NCBI GenBank assembly: GCA_964448115.1
Contig: CAYUVA010000016.1
Span: 1-64,000, forward strand
Length of the DNA: 64,000 nt
Direction of reading: 5' to 3'
Source of the DNA: CAYUVA01 sp964448115 [NCBI: uncultured bacterium]
Lineage (GTDB): Bacteria; CAYUVA01
The stretch's first letter is position 1; each line of letters begins with the position of its first letter. This document shows positions 26,200 through 35,171 of this stretch, in pieces. The translations under genes were made by a program, and so were the position numbers. The notes under the pieces are model-generated. The model was given only the letters and a program-made list of their open reading frames with translations. It was not told the origin of the DNA and did not search any database.

Positions 26200-27984
26200 A
26201 TGCTGGAAGAGCTAGCCAACCTGACCCTGGATGAGGTGCTGGAATATACCAGCCAGAAGTCCCCTGGCAAGATCGCCTTGATCGAGGGGAACAAGACAAT
26301 AACTTACTCTATGTTGAGCGAGCGCGTCAATTGCCTGGCAAACTCACTGGCAGCTTTTGGGATAAAGCCGGGGGATACTATCGCCCTTTTCCTCAATAAA
26401 GGCATTGAACTGCCAGAGACCTTCCTCGCATCGGCTACCTGCGGGGCACTGGTGGCGCCAGTCAACTTCAACCTCACCATAAATGGCATAATGGATATGC
26501 TCCAGGAGATAGAGCCAAAGGTCGTGATCACGCACGATGAATTCCTTGAGGCGGTGCAGGCTCTAAGGCAGCATTTCAACTTCACCCCAATCGTTGCGGG
26601 TAAAGCAAACCTCCCTGATGGATATTTATCCTATGAAGAATTGATATCCAAAGGCGCACCGGTCAGGCTGCGAATCACCAGTGATCCGGACACGCCGATC
26701 TATCTCAACTATACAAGCGGCACCACTGGACGACCAAAGGGAGTGATTACCACCCACCGCATGATCGGATACAATACCATTTCAGCTATCGAGGCTCTGG
26801 AGTTATCGGTAAATGACATTCACCTGGTTACCTTTGCTGCTTTTTCGCACCCTCATGAGTTTTTTGCCCGCGCCCTTTATCTCGGTGGAAGCGCGGTGAT
26901 GCTTGACAGCATCTATCCCAAGTCTATCTCGGAGTGTATTGAAAAACACAAAGTTACCTGCCTGATGGCTGTTCCCCCTATCCTCAAGCTGTTGACTCCC
27001 TTTGGCAAAAGCGGCCGATACGACTACTCTACCTTGCACCTGGTTGAAGCTGGTGGGATGCCGACTCCGCCTGAGCTATTTACTGATTTCAAGCGCCACT
27101 TCGGTATCGAGATAACCCCGGTGTGGGGTTCTACCGAGACCAGCGGCATTGCATTCGCAACTCCCAAAGGTTGCTACCGGGAAAACTCGGCAGGGAAAAT
27201 CTGCCCCTACTATCGATTTAAGGTCATCGATGATAAGCACGATCCAGTACCGCTCGGGCAGGTTGGCGAGCTGGTCATTTCAGGAGCGGCGGTTGTAAAG
27301 GAGTACTTCAAGCAACCCAAGGCGACCAAGGAGTCGATCCAGAAGGGCTGGTTTTTCACCGGCGACCTGGTAACCGTGGATGAGGATGGCTACATCTATT
27401 TTGCAGGCAGAAAGAGCGGCATGATCAAGGTCAGCGGTCTAAAGGTGTTTCCCAAGGAGATCGAGGATGTCCTTTTTAGCCATCCTAAGGTCGAGGAAGT
27501 GGCGGTTGTCGGTATCGATGACCCGCTTAAGGGAGAGGTTCCCAAAGCCTTTGTGGTTCTCAAAGAAACCGAGCAAGCCACCGCTGCGGAGCTTATTGAC
27601 TATGCTGCCAAGTTCCTGCCTCACTACAAGATTCCCAAGCAGATCGAATTCAGGTTCAACCTCCCTAGAATTGGAGCTGGAAAGATCGATAGAAAAGCGC
27701 TTCTAAAGCCAGTTGAGGATCAGCAGAAGGAAGCTAGGCTGCATGAGCTTAAGGAAAGGCTCAACCGAATAGATCTCCATATACTCCAATTACTAAACGA
27801 ACACTTTAAGATCTCGCAGGGAATTATCGAATTTCTCAGGGGAAATAATATGCCGCTTTACATTCCAGAGATAGAGGAAGAACTGATCAGAAACATACTG
27901 GGACATAACTCCGGTCCCTTGCATGATGAGATAATCGAGGAGATATTCCGCAAGATCCTTTCAAGTATGGATTTTTATAAATAA
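26200..27984 (+). CDS. Acyl/aryl-CoA ligase with C-terminal chorismate mutase-like domain
   Basis: A 594-residue fusion. Residues 1-500 are an AMP-forming acid-CoA ligase with the phosphate loop YTSGTTGRPKGV, the WGSTETSG adenine loop, FTGDLVTVDEDGY, and the C-terminal lysine in PRIGAGKIDRKAL (about 489). Residues about 516-594 match the AroQ chorismate mutase helix bundle (ERLNRIDLHILQLLNEH, MPLYIPEIEEELI, GPLHDEIIEEIFRKI). Compared by eye with the E. coli domain, the active-site Arg11, Arg28, Lys39, Asp48 and Arg51 positions read Lys, His, Glu, Ile and Ile, so the mutase part is probably inactive and regulatory. DAHP synthase starts 14 bases downstream. In several bacteria an AroQ domain is fused to DAHP synthase as a feedback sensor, so this one may have been captured from that enzyme. 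The acid activated by the ligase is unknown. Confidence 0.85.
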   Translation: MLEELANLTLDEVLEYTSQKSPGKIALIEGNKTITYSMLSERVNCLANSLAAFGIKPGDTIALFLNKGIELPETFLASATCGALVAPVNFNLTINGIMDMLQEIEPKVVITHDEFLEAVQALRQHFNFTPIVAGKANLPDGYLSYEELISKGAPVRLRITSDPDTPIYLNYTSGTTGRPKGVITTHRMIGYNTISAIEALELSVNDIHLVTFAAFSHPHEFFARALYLGGSAVMLDSIYPKSISECIEKHKVTCLMAVPPILKLLTPFGKSGRYDYSTLHLVEAGGMPTPPELFTDFKRHFGIEITPVWGSTETSGIAFATPKGCYRENSAGKICPYYRFKVIDDKHDPVPLGQVGELVISGAAVVKEYFKQPKATKESIQKGWFFTGDLVTVDEDGYIYFAGRKSGMIKVSGLKVFPKEIEDVLFSHPKVEEVAVVGIDDPLKGEVPKAFVVLKETEQATAAELIDYAAKFLPHYKIPKQIEFRFNLPRIGAGKIDRKALLKPVEDQQKEARLHELKERLNRIDLHILQLLNEHFKISQGIIEFLRGNNMPLYIPEIEEELIRNILGHNSGPLHDEIIEEIFRKILSSMDFYK

Positions 27985-27998
27985 AATAAAGCCGTTAA

Positions 27999-28805
27999 AT
28001 GGATAAAAAGGTTAAAGGCAGCAGCCGTCAACCGCTGCGCATCAAGAATGTCGAGTTCAATGCCCAGACCAGGGTCATAATCGCCGGTCCCTGCGCGGTG
28101 GAGAGCTATGAGCAATACCGCACCATCGCCCAGTTCCTGTCCTCGATTGGGGTCAGGTTCATGCGCGGCGGCGCCTTCAAGCCAAGAAGCTCACCATACA
28201 GCTTCCAGGGACTGGAGGAGAAAGGGATGGAGATAATCAAGGCGGTTGGCGACGAATTCGGCATGGCGACCGTCTCCGAGGTGCTCGATGAGCGAAGCCT
28301 GAAGGTGGCTGTAGATCATGTTGACATGCTCCAGGTAGGTGCCCGTAACATGGACAACTACTCCCTTTTGAAGATGGTCGGAGCCAGTGGCAAGCCGGTG
28401 CTTTTGAAGCGCGGTTTCATGGCAAAGATCGAGGAATTTCTGCTCGCAGCCGAGTACCTCTTCGCCCAGGGCAACGATCAGGTGGTGCTCTGTGAGCGTG
28501 GCATACGAACCTTTGAGGATATGACGCGAAATACGCTCGATCTGGCTGCTATTGCCCTGATAAAGAAACTATCCTCCAATCTTATCATCGCGGATCCGAG
28601 CCATGGAACCGGTCGAGCGGACATCATTCCCCAGATGGCAAGGGCTGCCCTGGTCGCCGGCGCAGACGGGCTTATCATAGAGGTTCACAACAATCCGAAA
28701 AAAGCGCTTAGCGACGGGCTGCAATCGCTCGATTTCGATACCTTTGCTCGTCTCTACGAGGATCTGCATAAAACCGCTGAATTCATGGGAGTAAGGCTTT
28801 CATGA
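27999..28805 (+). CDS. aroF: 3-deoxy-7-phosphoheptulonate (DAHP) synthase
   Basis: First enzyme of the shikimate pathway, joining phosphoenolpyruvate and erythrose 4-phosphate. It is 268 residues, the compact KDO8PS-like type without a ferredoxin-like domain. The diagnostic motifs are IAGPCAVES, MRGGAFKPRSSPYSFQG, LLKRG, and the metal-site DPSHGTGRADI. The upstream gene ends in a chorismate mutase-like domain 14 bases away, and the next gene overlaps by ATGA, so all three are one translational unit. Compact synthases of this kind are usually unregulated unless they carry an extra domain, which makes the upstream mutase-like domain a candidate regulator in trans. Confidence 0.9.
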   Translation: MDKKVKGSSRQPLRIKNVEFNAQTRVIIAGPCAVESYEQYRTIAQFLSSIGVRFMRGGAFKPRSSPYSFQGLEEKGMEIIKAVGDEFGMATVSEVLDERSLKVAVDHVDMLQVGARNMDNYSLLKMVGASGKPVLLKRGFMAKIEEFLLAAEYLFAQGNDQVVLCERGIRTFEDMTRNTLDLAAIALIKKLSSNLIIADPSHGTGRADIIPQMARAALVAGADGLIIEVHNNPKKALSDGLQSLDFDTFARLYEDLHKTAEFMGVRLS

Positions 28806-30079
28806 GCAGAGCATCCAAGGCACAAGCGGAACCGGAACCCCTGGTCGCGGTCATAAAAAGAGACCAGATCCCGCAGTTGCCCTATCAATTCGATAAAAAA
28901 AGCGTTGATATTATTAAATCGATGCTCGCCGAGACCCTCGAACTAATCGGTTTCAACGAAATCAAAGGCGCAAGTGTTATCATAAAGCCTAACCTGGTGC
29001 GCCCAGCCCTGAGAAAGCTGCCCGGCATAACTACTGACCTCAGGGTAATTATCGCTGCCTGCGAGCTATTTAAGGATATGGGTGCCAGGACGGTCATGGT
29101 AGGCGACAATCCTGGATACGGGCTATCCTGCCGTGAGGCGCTGAATGCTGGGAACGCCGTTGAGCTTATCAAAAGGACAGGCGCCGAGGTTCGATTCTTC
29201 GATCAAGAGCCACAGGTTACAGTGGCAAATAAGGAAGCGCTTCTGTTCAAGAATATAAAGGTGGCAAAGCTTATCCTCGATGCTGATCTACTGGTCAATC
29301 TCCCCAAGATGAAGACGCATGTACACACCCAGGTATCGCTAGGAATGAAGAACCTGCAAGGGATCTTCAGCGGAGAGCAGAGACTATTTTATCACCGCAA
29401 TGACCTTAGCCAGAAGATAGTCGATACGGTGCGGGTACGAATGCCTGACCTGAACATCATAGACGGCTTGTGGGCAATGGAAGGTCAAGCGCCTTTCTTC
29501 GGTAACCAGATAGCCGATTTCGGCACCATTGTCGCCAGCAGGGACATCCTGGCGGTTGATATCATCTCAGCCAGGCTGATGGGATTCCATCACTCCGAGA
29601 TAGCGCATATAATGCTTGCCCTGCAACAAAAGCTCACCGATGTCGATCCTGCAAAAATTCAAACTGTAGGGACTCCATTGGAACAAGTGGCTCGGCATTT
29701 TATAAGACCGGTGGTGAGCAGCCTCGGAGCCTATGAGCATATAAATGTATTCGAGGGCGGAGCATGTCTCGGATGCATGTCAGCGCTTAGGCATTCGCTT
29801 GATAAGATGAACTTCGATCAGCTATTTCCAAAGCTTGGACAGCTTAGCATATATCTTGGCAAACCGATGCTGGGAGCGACAAGCATAACTGATTGGTCAG
29901 GCGATCTATGGCTGGTTGGCAACTGTGCCTTGGAGCTTACCACCTGTCCCATCAGGGATAAGCGTGAGGTCGGCTTCGTGCCTGGATGTCCGCCGCATGT
30001 GCTCGATTTCTACAAGGCAGTGTGCCTTAAATATGGTTTGCAGTCTAAGGATCAGGAGTACGATGAAATATTCAGATAA
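28802..30079 (+). CDS. DUF362 domain protein without ferredoxin tail
   Basis: A 425-residue DUF362 protein. It has VIIKPNLVRPAL, ACELFKDMGARTVMVGDNPG, LVNLPKMKTHVHT, SLGMKNLQG and a DGLWAMEGQAP strand. Instead of the ferredoxin domain of the paralogue at 18975 it has a C-terminal region with scattered Cys: EGGACLGCMSA, a NCALELTTCP stretch and PGCPPH. These could bind a cluster or metal. It overlaps DAHP synthase by ATGA and closes the plus-strand operon. Its reaction is not established. Confidence 0.85.
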   Translation: MSRASKAQAEPEPLVAVIKRDQIPQLPYQFDKKSVDIIKSMLAETLELIGFNEIKGASVIIKPNLVRPALRKLPGITTDLRVIIAACELFKDMGARTVMVGDNPGYGLSCREALNAGNAVELIKRTGAEVRFFDQEPQVTVANKEALLFKNIKVAKLILDADLLVNLPKMKTHVHTQVSLGMKNLQGIFSGEQRLFYHRNDLSQKIVDTVRVRMPDLNIIDGLWAMEGQAPFFGNQIADFGTIVASRDILAVDIISARLMGFHHSEIAHIMLALQQKLTDVDPAKIQTVGTPLEQVARHFIRPVVSSLGAYEHINVFEGGACLGCMSALRHSLDKMNFDQLFPKLGQLSIYLGKPMLGATSITDWSGDLWLVGNCALELTTCPIRDKREVGFVPGCPPHVLDFYKAVCLKYGLQSKDQEYDEIFR

Positions 30080-30081
30080 CC

Positions 30082-31866
30082 CTAATCCTTTATTTCATCG
30101 ATATTCTTTGGCATATCCTTTATTATAGTATCTTGAACCGAGGCGACCAGGTCTCTATCAGCTATCTTTACAAGAACCGTTCGGTTTTCATGGTCATCTC
30201 CGATCAAAAGTGGACCCAACACCTTATCATCCTTGAGTCTAACAGTTATCTTGGCTCGCGGGGAATCCAATCCATACCGTGATAGATCACCGGCAGGCTC
30301 GGAGATGATCTCTTCCATCTTCACATAATCGGTAGCCCAAATAATTTTATCCATCTTGGCTCGAGGAACCTTGAATTTCTCAGGTTCTACAAGGTACCAG
30401 TCATCTCCCTTGCGCTCAAAGACCATATTGGTATCAGGCAGCTCTATCTCGATCGATTCCAGATCCTCCCTGGAAAAATTCATCAGCATTTTATTTCTCA
30501 AGTCGAACAGGCTCTTGTTTATGCCCTTGAAATCCTTGTTGGCAATGGAGAACACCGCATTGATATCTGAGTTGGTCGCATAGTAGGCTTCCTCGCCTCG
30601 AACCAGGTCGCCGACAAACAATTGGTGGATTTGGTCTCGAGGGAAGGTTTGCTGTACGGTCAGGGTGTACCATGGCTTATCCAGTCCATATTTTGCAAGC
30701 CTGGGAGCATCCTCATCGATGTACTCCTTGACCTTCATCATGGAGAGGGTTGCCAACATGCTGTTTATGAAAGCATCATCTCCCTTATCCTCGAATGGTT
30801 TTGCCAGGCTCCACTTGCCCTCGTCTTCATCTTTCACAGCTTCTATGATCTCATCATTACGTTTAATTATCAGCCTGGCAACCGATTCGCGAGCAAACTT
30901 GAGCACGCTGCGCTCACGCAGGTCGATCGGCTGCTTGTTAAGATCATCGTACAAGCTTTTTCTCACCCTGAATACCTGCCTGCTTTGTCCGCGCGTGGCA
31001 TAGTATTCTTCCTTAGTTTCATCATCGACCCTGTTACCGATGATAAGGGTCTTTTGGGCATTATCCTCGCCGACCAGGAATGAGACCTTAAGCTGCGGCT
31101 TATCAAGTCCATACTTTTCAAACTCCTCTGCCTTCTCCTCGATAAATGCGGTTATGCGCGAGTTATTGATGCTATTGATCAGCTTTTCTATCTCCTTATG
31201 GTCGCCGGGTGCATTTTTAGGCTCGACAAGCTTCCAAACATCGCCGGAGGGATGCTCAATGACTATCCTCGGTTTGTCCTTTGCTTCTATGGTTAGCCTG
31301 TTTACCTCGTACAAGTCGAGTGAAAGGATTTTCTTATCCCGCAGGTCAAAAAGCTCCTTATTCGCGGTAGTAAACAGCCTGTTCTGGGCGAGCATGACCG
31401 TGGGCTTTTCGTGCATTCTTGCATATCGGTAGGCTTTTGTCGGATTGGTGTTACCTAGCTCTATAGTTCTTGTAATCTTTCCATCATTGCTGCCCACTGT
31501 AACCCTGATTTTTGGGGGGTGAAGCCCGAAGACGACGAGATCCTTTGGCGAATCGGTAACGATCCGCTCTCGTTTAGCGGTGACCAGGGTGCTCACCAAT
31601 CCATCTGCTGCCACCTCATCAGCCGGGGCAGGTATAGGCTCCACGATCCGCCATTCATCCTTATCTTTAACAAGCCTTATGGTCAGGTTCTTGTCGATAT
31701 TTTCGAGTGTTATGGATCCAACCTGTTCTTTCTCAAGGTCAATGAACTTTTTCTGTTGTTCCTCGATTTCCTTTTTCTCGCTCAGGTACTTGTGTTCATA
31801 GAAGTAGAAATATGCTGCAATAAAAGATAGTATGATAAGTAGTACAGCAGTGGTCTTGAAGCTCAT
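30082..31866 (-). CDS. DUF4340 domain protein, membrane-anchored
   Basis: A 594-residue protein with one N-terminal membrane segment (about 6-23). The rest is exported and built of repeated units of about 100-150 residues containing DKDEWRIVEPIPAPADE, GDVWKLVEPKNAPGD, EGKWSLAKPFEDKGDD and DDWYLVEPEKFKVPR, each followed by a YGLDKP or YGL..P turn. This is the DUF4340 repeat. It begins one base after the GldG-like gene stop, in the order ATPase, permease, GldG-like, DUF4340, a common neighbourhood of such transporters. It is probably an exported accessory subunit of the transporter; the substrate is unknown. Confidence 0.85.
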   Translation of the reverse strand: MSFKTTAVLLIILSFIAAYFYFYEHKYLSEKKEIEEQQKKFIDLEKEQVGSITLENIDKNLTIRLVKDKDEWRIVEPIPAPADEVAADGLVSTLVTAKRERIVTDSPKDLVVFGLHPPKIRVTVGSNDGKITRTIELGNTNPTKAYRYARMHEKPTVMLAQNRLFTTANKELFDLRDKKILSLDLYEVNRLTIEAKDKPRIVIEHPSGDVWKLVEPKNAPGDHKEIEKLINSINNSRITAFIEEKAEEFEKYGLDKPQLKVSFLVGEDNAQKTLIIGNRVDDETKEEYYATRGQSRQVFRVRKSLYDDLNKQPIDLRERSVLKFARESVARLIIKRNDEIIEAVKDEDEGKWSLAKPFEDKGDDAFINSMLATLSMMKVKEYIDEDAPRLAKYGLDKPWYTLTVQQTFPRDQIHQLFVGDLVRGEEAYYATNSDINAVFSIANKDFKGINKSLFDLRNKMLMNFSREDLESIEIELPDTNMVFERKGDDWYLVEPEKFKVPRAKMDKIIWATDYVKMEEIISEPAGDLSRYGLDSPRAKITVRLKDDKVLGPLLIGDDHENRTVLVKIADRDLVASVQDTIIKDMPKNIDEIKD

Positions 31867-31867
31867 A

Positions 31868-33400
31868 TCACCTGCCCCTTCTTCGAGATACGATTATTGT
31901 TATCCCTACAAATACGATAAACGCTGGTATCAGGATCAATGGTATCCAGAATGCCACGGACGCTTGCCCCCTGGATAATATCAATGGTTGGTTCCTGACA
32001 TCCTTCGGCTTTATGGCGATCAGGTCTTCTTCCTCTGCCAAGAAGTTAACCGTATTCAAGAATAGGTTCAGGTTTCCTTGGCTTGCCAGCCATGAATTGG
32101 TTATGAAATCGGAGTCTCCGAAGGCTGCAATTCTGCCCTTGGTATCTTTATCTACCGATATGGTAGTTATGGCGGCGATCGATATCGGTCCGCTAACATC
32201 TATACCCTCGTCGAACTGGGCTATGCCCTCATTCATCAGTGTATCGATATTTGTCTCCGCCCAACTGCTTGGTCCGCTAAAAGCCAGCTCTTCAACCGTA
32301 ATCGTACTTTCATCCAGGTCAGGATCTGCCGTAATGGATCTCACCATGGGGAACACCGATGCGAGGTTGAACTTCCTGGTTATCTCATGTTCAGCATAGG
32401 TAGTTATCACCGGGACGGTCGGGCTGGTGCCGAACAGCCTGGAAAGCCTATCCACCACGATATCCTTTCCAATATTTACCCCAAAACCTCTCAGCATCCC
32501 CTGATAACTCGTATTGATATCGGGATCGACCATGAGCAAGAATCGTCCCCCTTTACCGATGTATTCCTCTATTAGATCGATTTCCTTTGGAAAAACATCG
32601 GTTATAGGACCGGCTTCGATAAGGACAGCGCAATCTTGGGGCACCGTTTCTTCCCTGAATAGCTCGATCTCTTTTATTTCGTAGTTATTATCCTGGATAT
32701 GTTGCTTCAGGGCGCTGATCCCGTTTTCCTCCTGGTCATCAAAGCTTTTTTCTCCATGTCCTTTCATGAAATATACCACCTTTTTAACCCCGCGAGTGAT
32801 CTTGACCAGTGCATTGGTGATCGACTCCTCATCGTAGGTGGTTATCTTCTCGGTATTATCACCACAGGTAAAAAACAAAGTACCATACTCGGTTATTCTG
32901 GCAGCCTCTGCTTCTTCGGGTCGTTCATCTGGATCAATGAACTCAAAATGAAACTTAGGCGACACTGCACGATAGTTAAAGAGCAATTCTTCGACCTGGG
33001 CACGATCAGGGCTTGTTTTTCTGAAGAAACATTTAATATTGACATCATCCTTGAGATTTTCGAGCACCTTTATGCTCTGCGGTGATAAAGAGTGAAGTTT
33101 AGCCTCGGTAAGATCCCACTTAAGATTATGACGGGCAACGATGGTATTGACCAGCACAAGGATAGCCAATACAGCAACCACCATTAAGATGGTATTAGTG
33201 CCGTACTTCGTGGTTCTTTTTGCAAGGAATCTACGCAGGGCTGATGGGTTGCTAAATACCCATATCAAATCGAGAACCGCCCCGATAATGACCAGGATGG
33301 CCGGAACATTAGCCATGGAACCGGTAATGGCTGCAAATATCAGCCCAACGAAGATCGCTATAAGTCCGACTATTCCGCATGTATTGAGTATGACTTTCAT
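31868..33400 (-). CDS. GldG-like ABC transporter auxiliary protein
   Basis: A 510-residue membrane protein with three N-terminal membrane segments (about 7-25, 33-50, 68-85). These are followed by a large exported domain with TEAKLHSLSPQS, VYFMKGHGEKS, LFREETVPQDCAVLIEAGP and GGRFLLMVDPD, and a final C-terminal membrane segment before SRRRGR. This is the layout of the GldG/ABC-transporter-auxiliary family. It lies 3 bases from the permease and 1 base from the DUF4340 gene. In Bacteroidota, homologues serve gliding motility; here the neighbourhood suggests a general Gld-like exporter rather than gliding. Confidence 0.87.
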   Translation of the reverse strand: MKVILNTCGIVGLIAIFVGLIFAAITGSMANVPAILVIIGAVLDLIWVFSNPSALRRFLAKRTTKYGTNTILMVVAVLAILVLVNTIVARHNLKWDLTEAKLHSLSPQSIKVLENLKDDVNIKCFFRKTSPDRAQVEELLFNYRAVSPKFHFEFIDPDERPEEAEAARITEYGTLFFTCGDNTEKITTYDEESITNALVKITRGVKKVVYFMKGHGEKSFDDQEENGISALKQHIQDNNYEIKEIELFREETVPQDCAVLIEAGPITDVFPKEIDLIEEYIGKGGRFLLMVDPDINTSYQGMLRGFGVNIGKDIVVDRLSRLFGTSPTVPVITTYAEHEITRKFNLASVFPMVRSITADPDLDESTITVEELAFSGPSSWAETNIDTLMNEGIAQFDEGIDVSGPISIAAITTISVDKDTKGRIAAFGDSDFITNSWLASQGNLNLFLNTVNFLAEEEDLIAIKPKDVRNQPLILSRGQASVAFWIPLILIPAFIVFVGITIIVSRRRGR

Positions 33401-33403
33401 CTC

Positions 33404-34180
33404 CTAGCCCCTCCATTTCTTTGTTTCAAGGGATCGCAGGGTAAGAAACAGGAAAAACACTATAAAGCTAAGATAGTAGATCAAATCATTTATCTGAATT
33501 ACTCCCTTGGTGAAGCTGTCAATATGCTCCATCAGTGATAGATTGCTTAGCAGTTCGCCAATGCTTCCCTCGGCAATGATCTTTGTCCAACCGATGATCC
33601 AAAAAAGCAACAGTGCCCCGAAACTTAATAGCGCGGCTACTATCTGATTCTCGGTCAGGGTTGATAGGAACATACCTAGCGATATGAAGGCTAAACCGAG
33701 CAGAATCAAGCCGAGATAGCCGCTCGCTAAGGGCAATATCTCAAGCTCCGAGTATGACTCAACGATAATTGGCTGGATCAGGTTGATAGATAGCATAACA
33801 AGAAATACCAGCCCGGCAGCCATGAACTTTCCCATGACCACCTCGCCATCTTTCACAGGGTAGGTCAATACCAGTTCGATGGTGCCGCTCTTTTTCTCCT
33901 CGGAGAAGAGCCTCATGGTTATTAGTGGCATCATAAGCAGCATCACCACTGCAATGTTATGGAATAATGGAACGAACACCTGCTGGTTCAGATTCATGGT
34001 GAACTGCTGATACTGCTGAAAGCGGATCGCCTGCATGGACAGCTTGGTGTAGTGCATAAGGATGGTATAGAAGAAGAATCCGCTTATGATAGCAAAGATA
34101 GTGAACACCGAGTAGGCTATGGGAGATATGAAATAAGATTTAAGCTCCCGCTTCATTACATAATATGTTCTTTTCATCAT
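33404..34180 (-). CDS. ABC transporter permease (GldF/ABC-2 type)
   Basis: A 258-residue inner-membrane protein with six predicted membrane segments. The hallmark cytoplasmic loop MRLFSEEKKSGTIELVLTYP lies after the second segment, as in ABC-2 permeases of the GldF/NosY group. The start overlaps the ATPase stop by 4 bases. It should pair with the ATPase at 34177-35124 and the GldG-like protein. Confidence 0.9.
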   Translation of the reverse strand: MMKRTYYVMKRELKSYFISPIAYSVFTIFAIISGFFFYTILMHYTKLSMQAIRFQQYQQFTMNLNQQVFVPLFHNIAVVMLLMMPLITMRLFSEEKKSGTIELVLTYPVKDGEVVMGKFMAAGLVFLVMLSINLIQPIIVESYSELEILPLASGYLGLILLGLAFISLGMFLSTLTENQIVAALLSFGALLLFWIIGWTKIIAEGSIGELLSNLSLMEHIDSFTKGVIQINDLIYYLSFIVFFLFLTLRSLETKKWRG

Positions 34181-35124
34181 GCAGCCCCCATTTCTTCCTT
34201 GACCAGGCGAACGAAGATATCCTCGAGCGTCATCTCCACTGAGCGAAGCTCCAACAATCCCCAGCCATTGGAGATGATCGCCGCAACGATCTCCTTGCGC
34301 AGGTCTTTTTCAACCTCGGTCTTTACATAGTACTCGAAGATCCTATCCTTTAGTCTCTCGGTTTGGTTAGCCTCCACCACTCCAGGAATTGCCTTGATAG
34401 CAGCTATAACCTTCTCAGGAGCTCCCTCTACCTGGAGCTTAAGTTCATTTGCCTGCTTGAGCTTAGCGTTCAGGTTGGCTAGGGTATCCTCTACCACGAT
34501 ATGCCCCTTGTTGATAATAACAACCCGCTCGCACAACATACTCACTTCAGGGAGAATATGTGAACAGAGAATTATTGTTCTATCATGTGCCAGCTCGCGT
34601 ATCAGGTTGCGTATCTCGATTATCTGACTGGGGTCCAACCCGATAGTAGGCTCATCCAAAATAAGCACCTCCGGATCTCCAATCATAGCCTGCGCCAGCC
34701 CGACTCGCTGCTTGAAGCCCCTTGATAGATTGCCGATTATTCGATGCTTTACATCGTTGATATCTACCAGGCTCATTATCCGCTTAAGGTGCTTGTCCCG
34801 CTCTTTCTTTGGCACGCCTTTTATCTCGGCTACGAAGCGCAAAAACGACTCCACGAGCATCTCGTTGTACATGGAGATATTCTCCGGCATATACCCCACC
34901 CTTTTTCTCACTTGCAAGGACTGGGTGAATACATCATAACCGGCTACCGATGCGGTACCTGAGGTCGCTGGCATATAGCAGGTCAAGATACGCATGGTGG
35001 TCGATTTGCCGGCTCCATTTGGACCTAAAAAACCGAGAATATCGCCCTTTTGCACATCGAAGCTGATATCCTCAATCCCTTTAATAAGACCATAATACTT
35101 GGTCAGATTTCTTACCTCTATCAT
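34177..35124 (-). CDS. ABC transporter ATP-binding protein (GldA-like)
   Basis: A 315-residue ATPase with Walker A GPNGAGKST, Q-loop GYMPEN, signature LSRGFKQRVGLAQA, Walker B VLILDEPTIGLD and H-loop ILCSHILPE. The C-terminal extension of about 90 residues (ELKLQVEGAPEKV, TEVEKDLRKEI) is the DUF4162-like tail of the Gld/CcmA group. It is the first gene of the transporter operon, 48 bases downstream of the HtrA gene on the same strand. Confidence 0.92.
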   Translation of the reverse strand: MIEVRNLTKYYGLIKGIEDISFDVQKGDILGFLGPNGAGKSTTMRILTCYMPATSGTASVAGYDVFTQSLQVRKRVGYMPENISMYNEMLVESFLRFVAEIKGVPKKERDKHLKRIMSLVDINDVKHRIIGNLSRGFKQRVGLAQAMIGDPEVLILDEPTIGLDPSQIIEIRNLIRELAHDRTIILCSHILPEVSMLCERVVIINKGHIVVEDTLANLNAKLKQANELKLQVEGAPEKVIAAIKAIPGVVEANQTERLKDRIFEYYVKTEVEKDLRKEIVAAIISNGWGLLELRSVEMTLEDIFVRLVKEEMGAA

Positions 35125-35171
35125 CTTGGATTCACTCCCACCTGATTGTTAAGGCAGCGATCATAACTATT

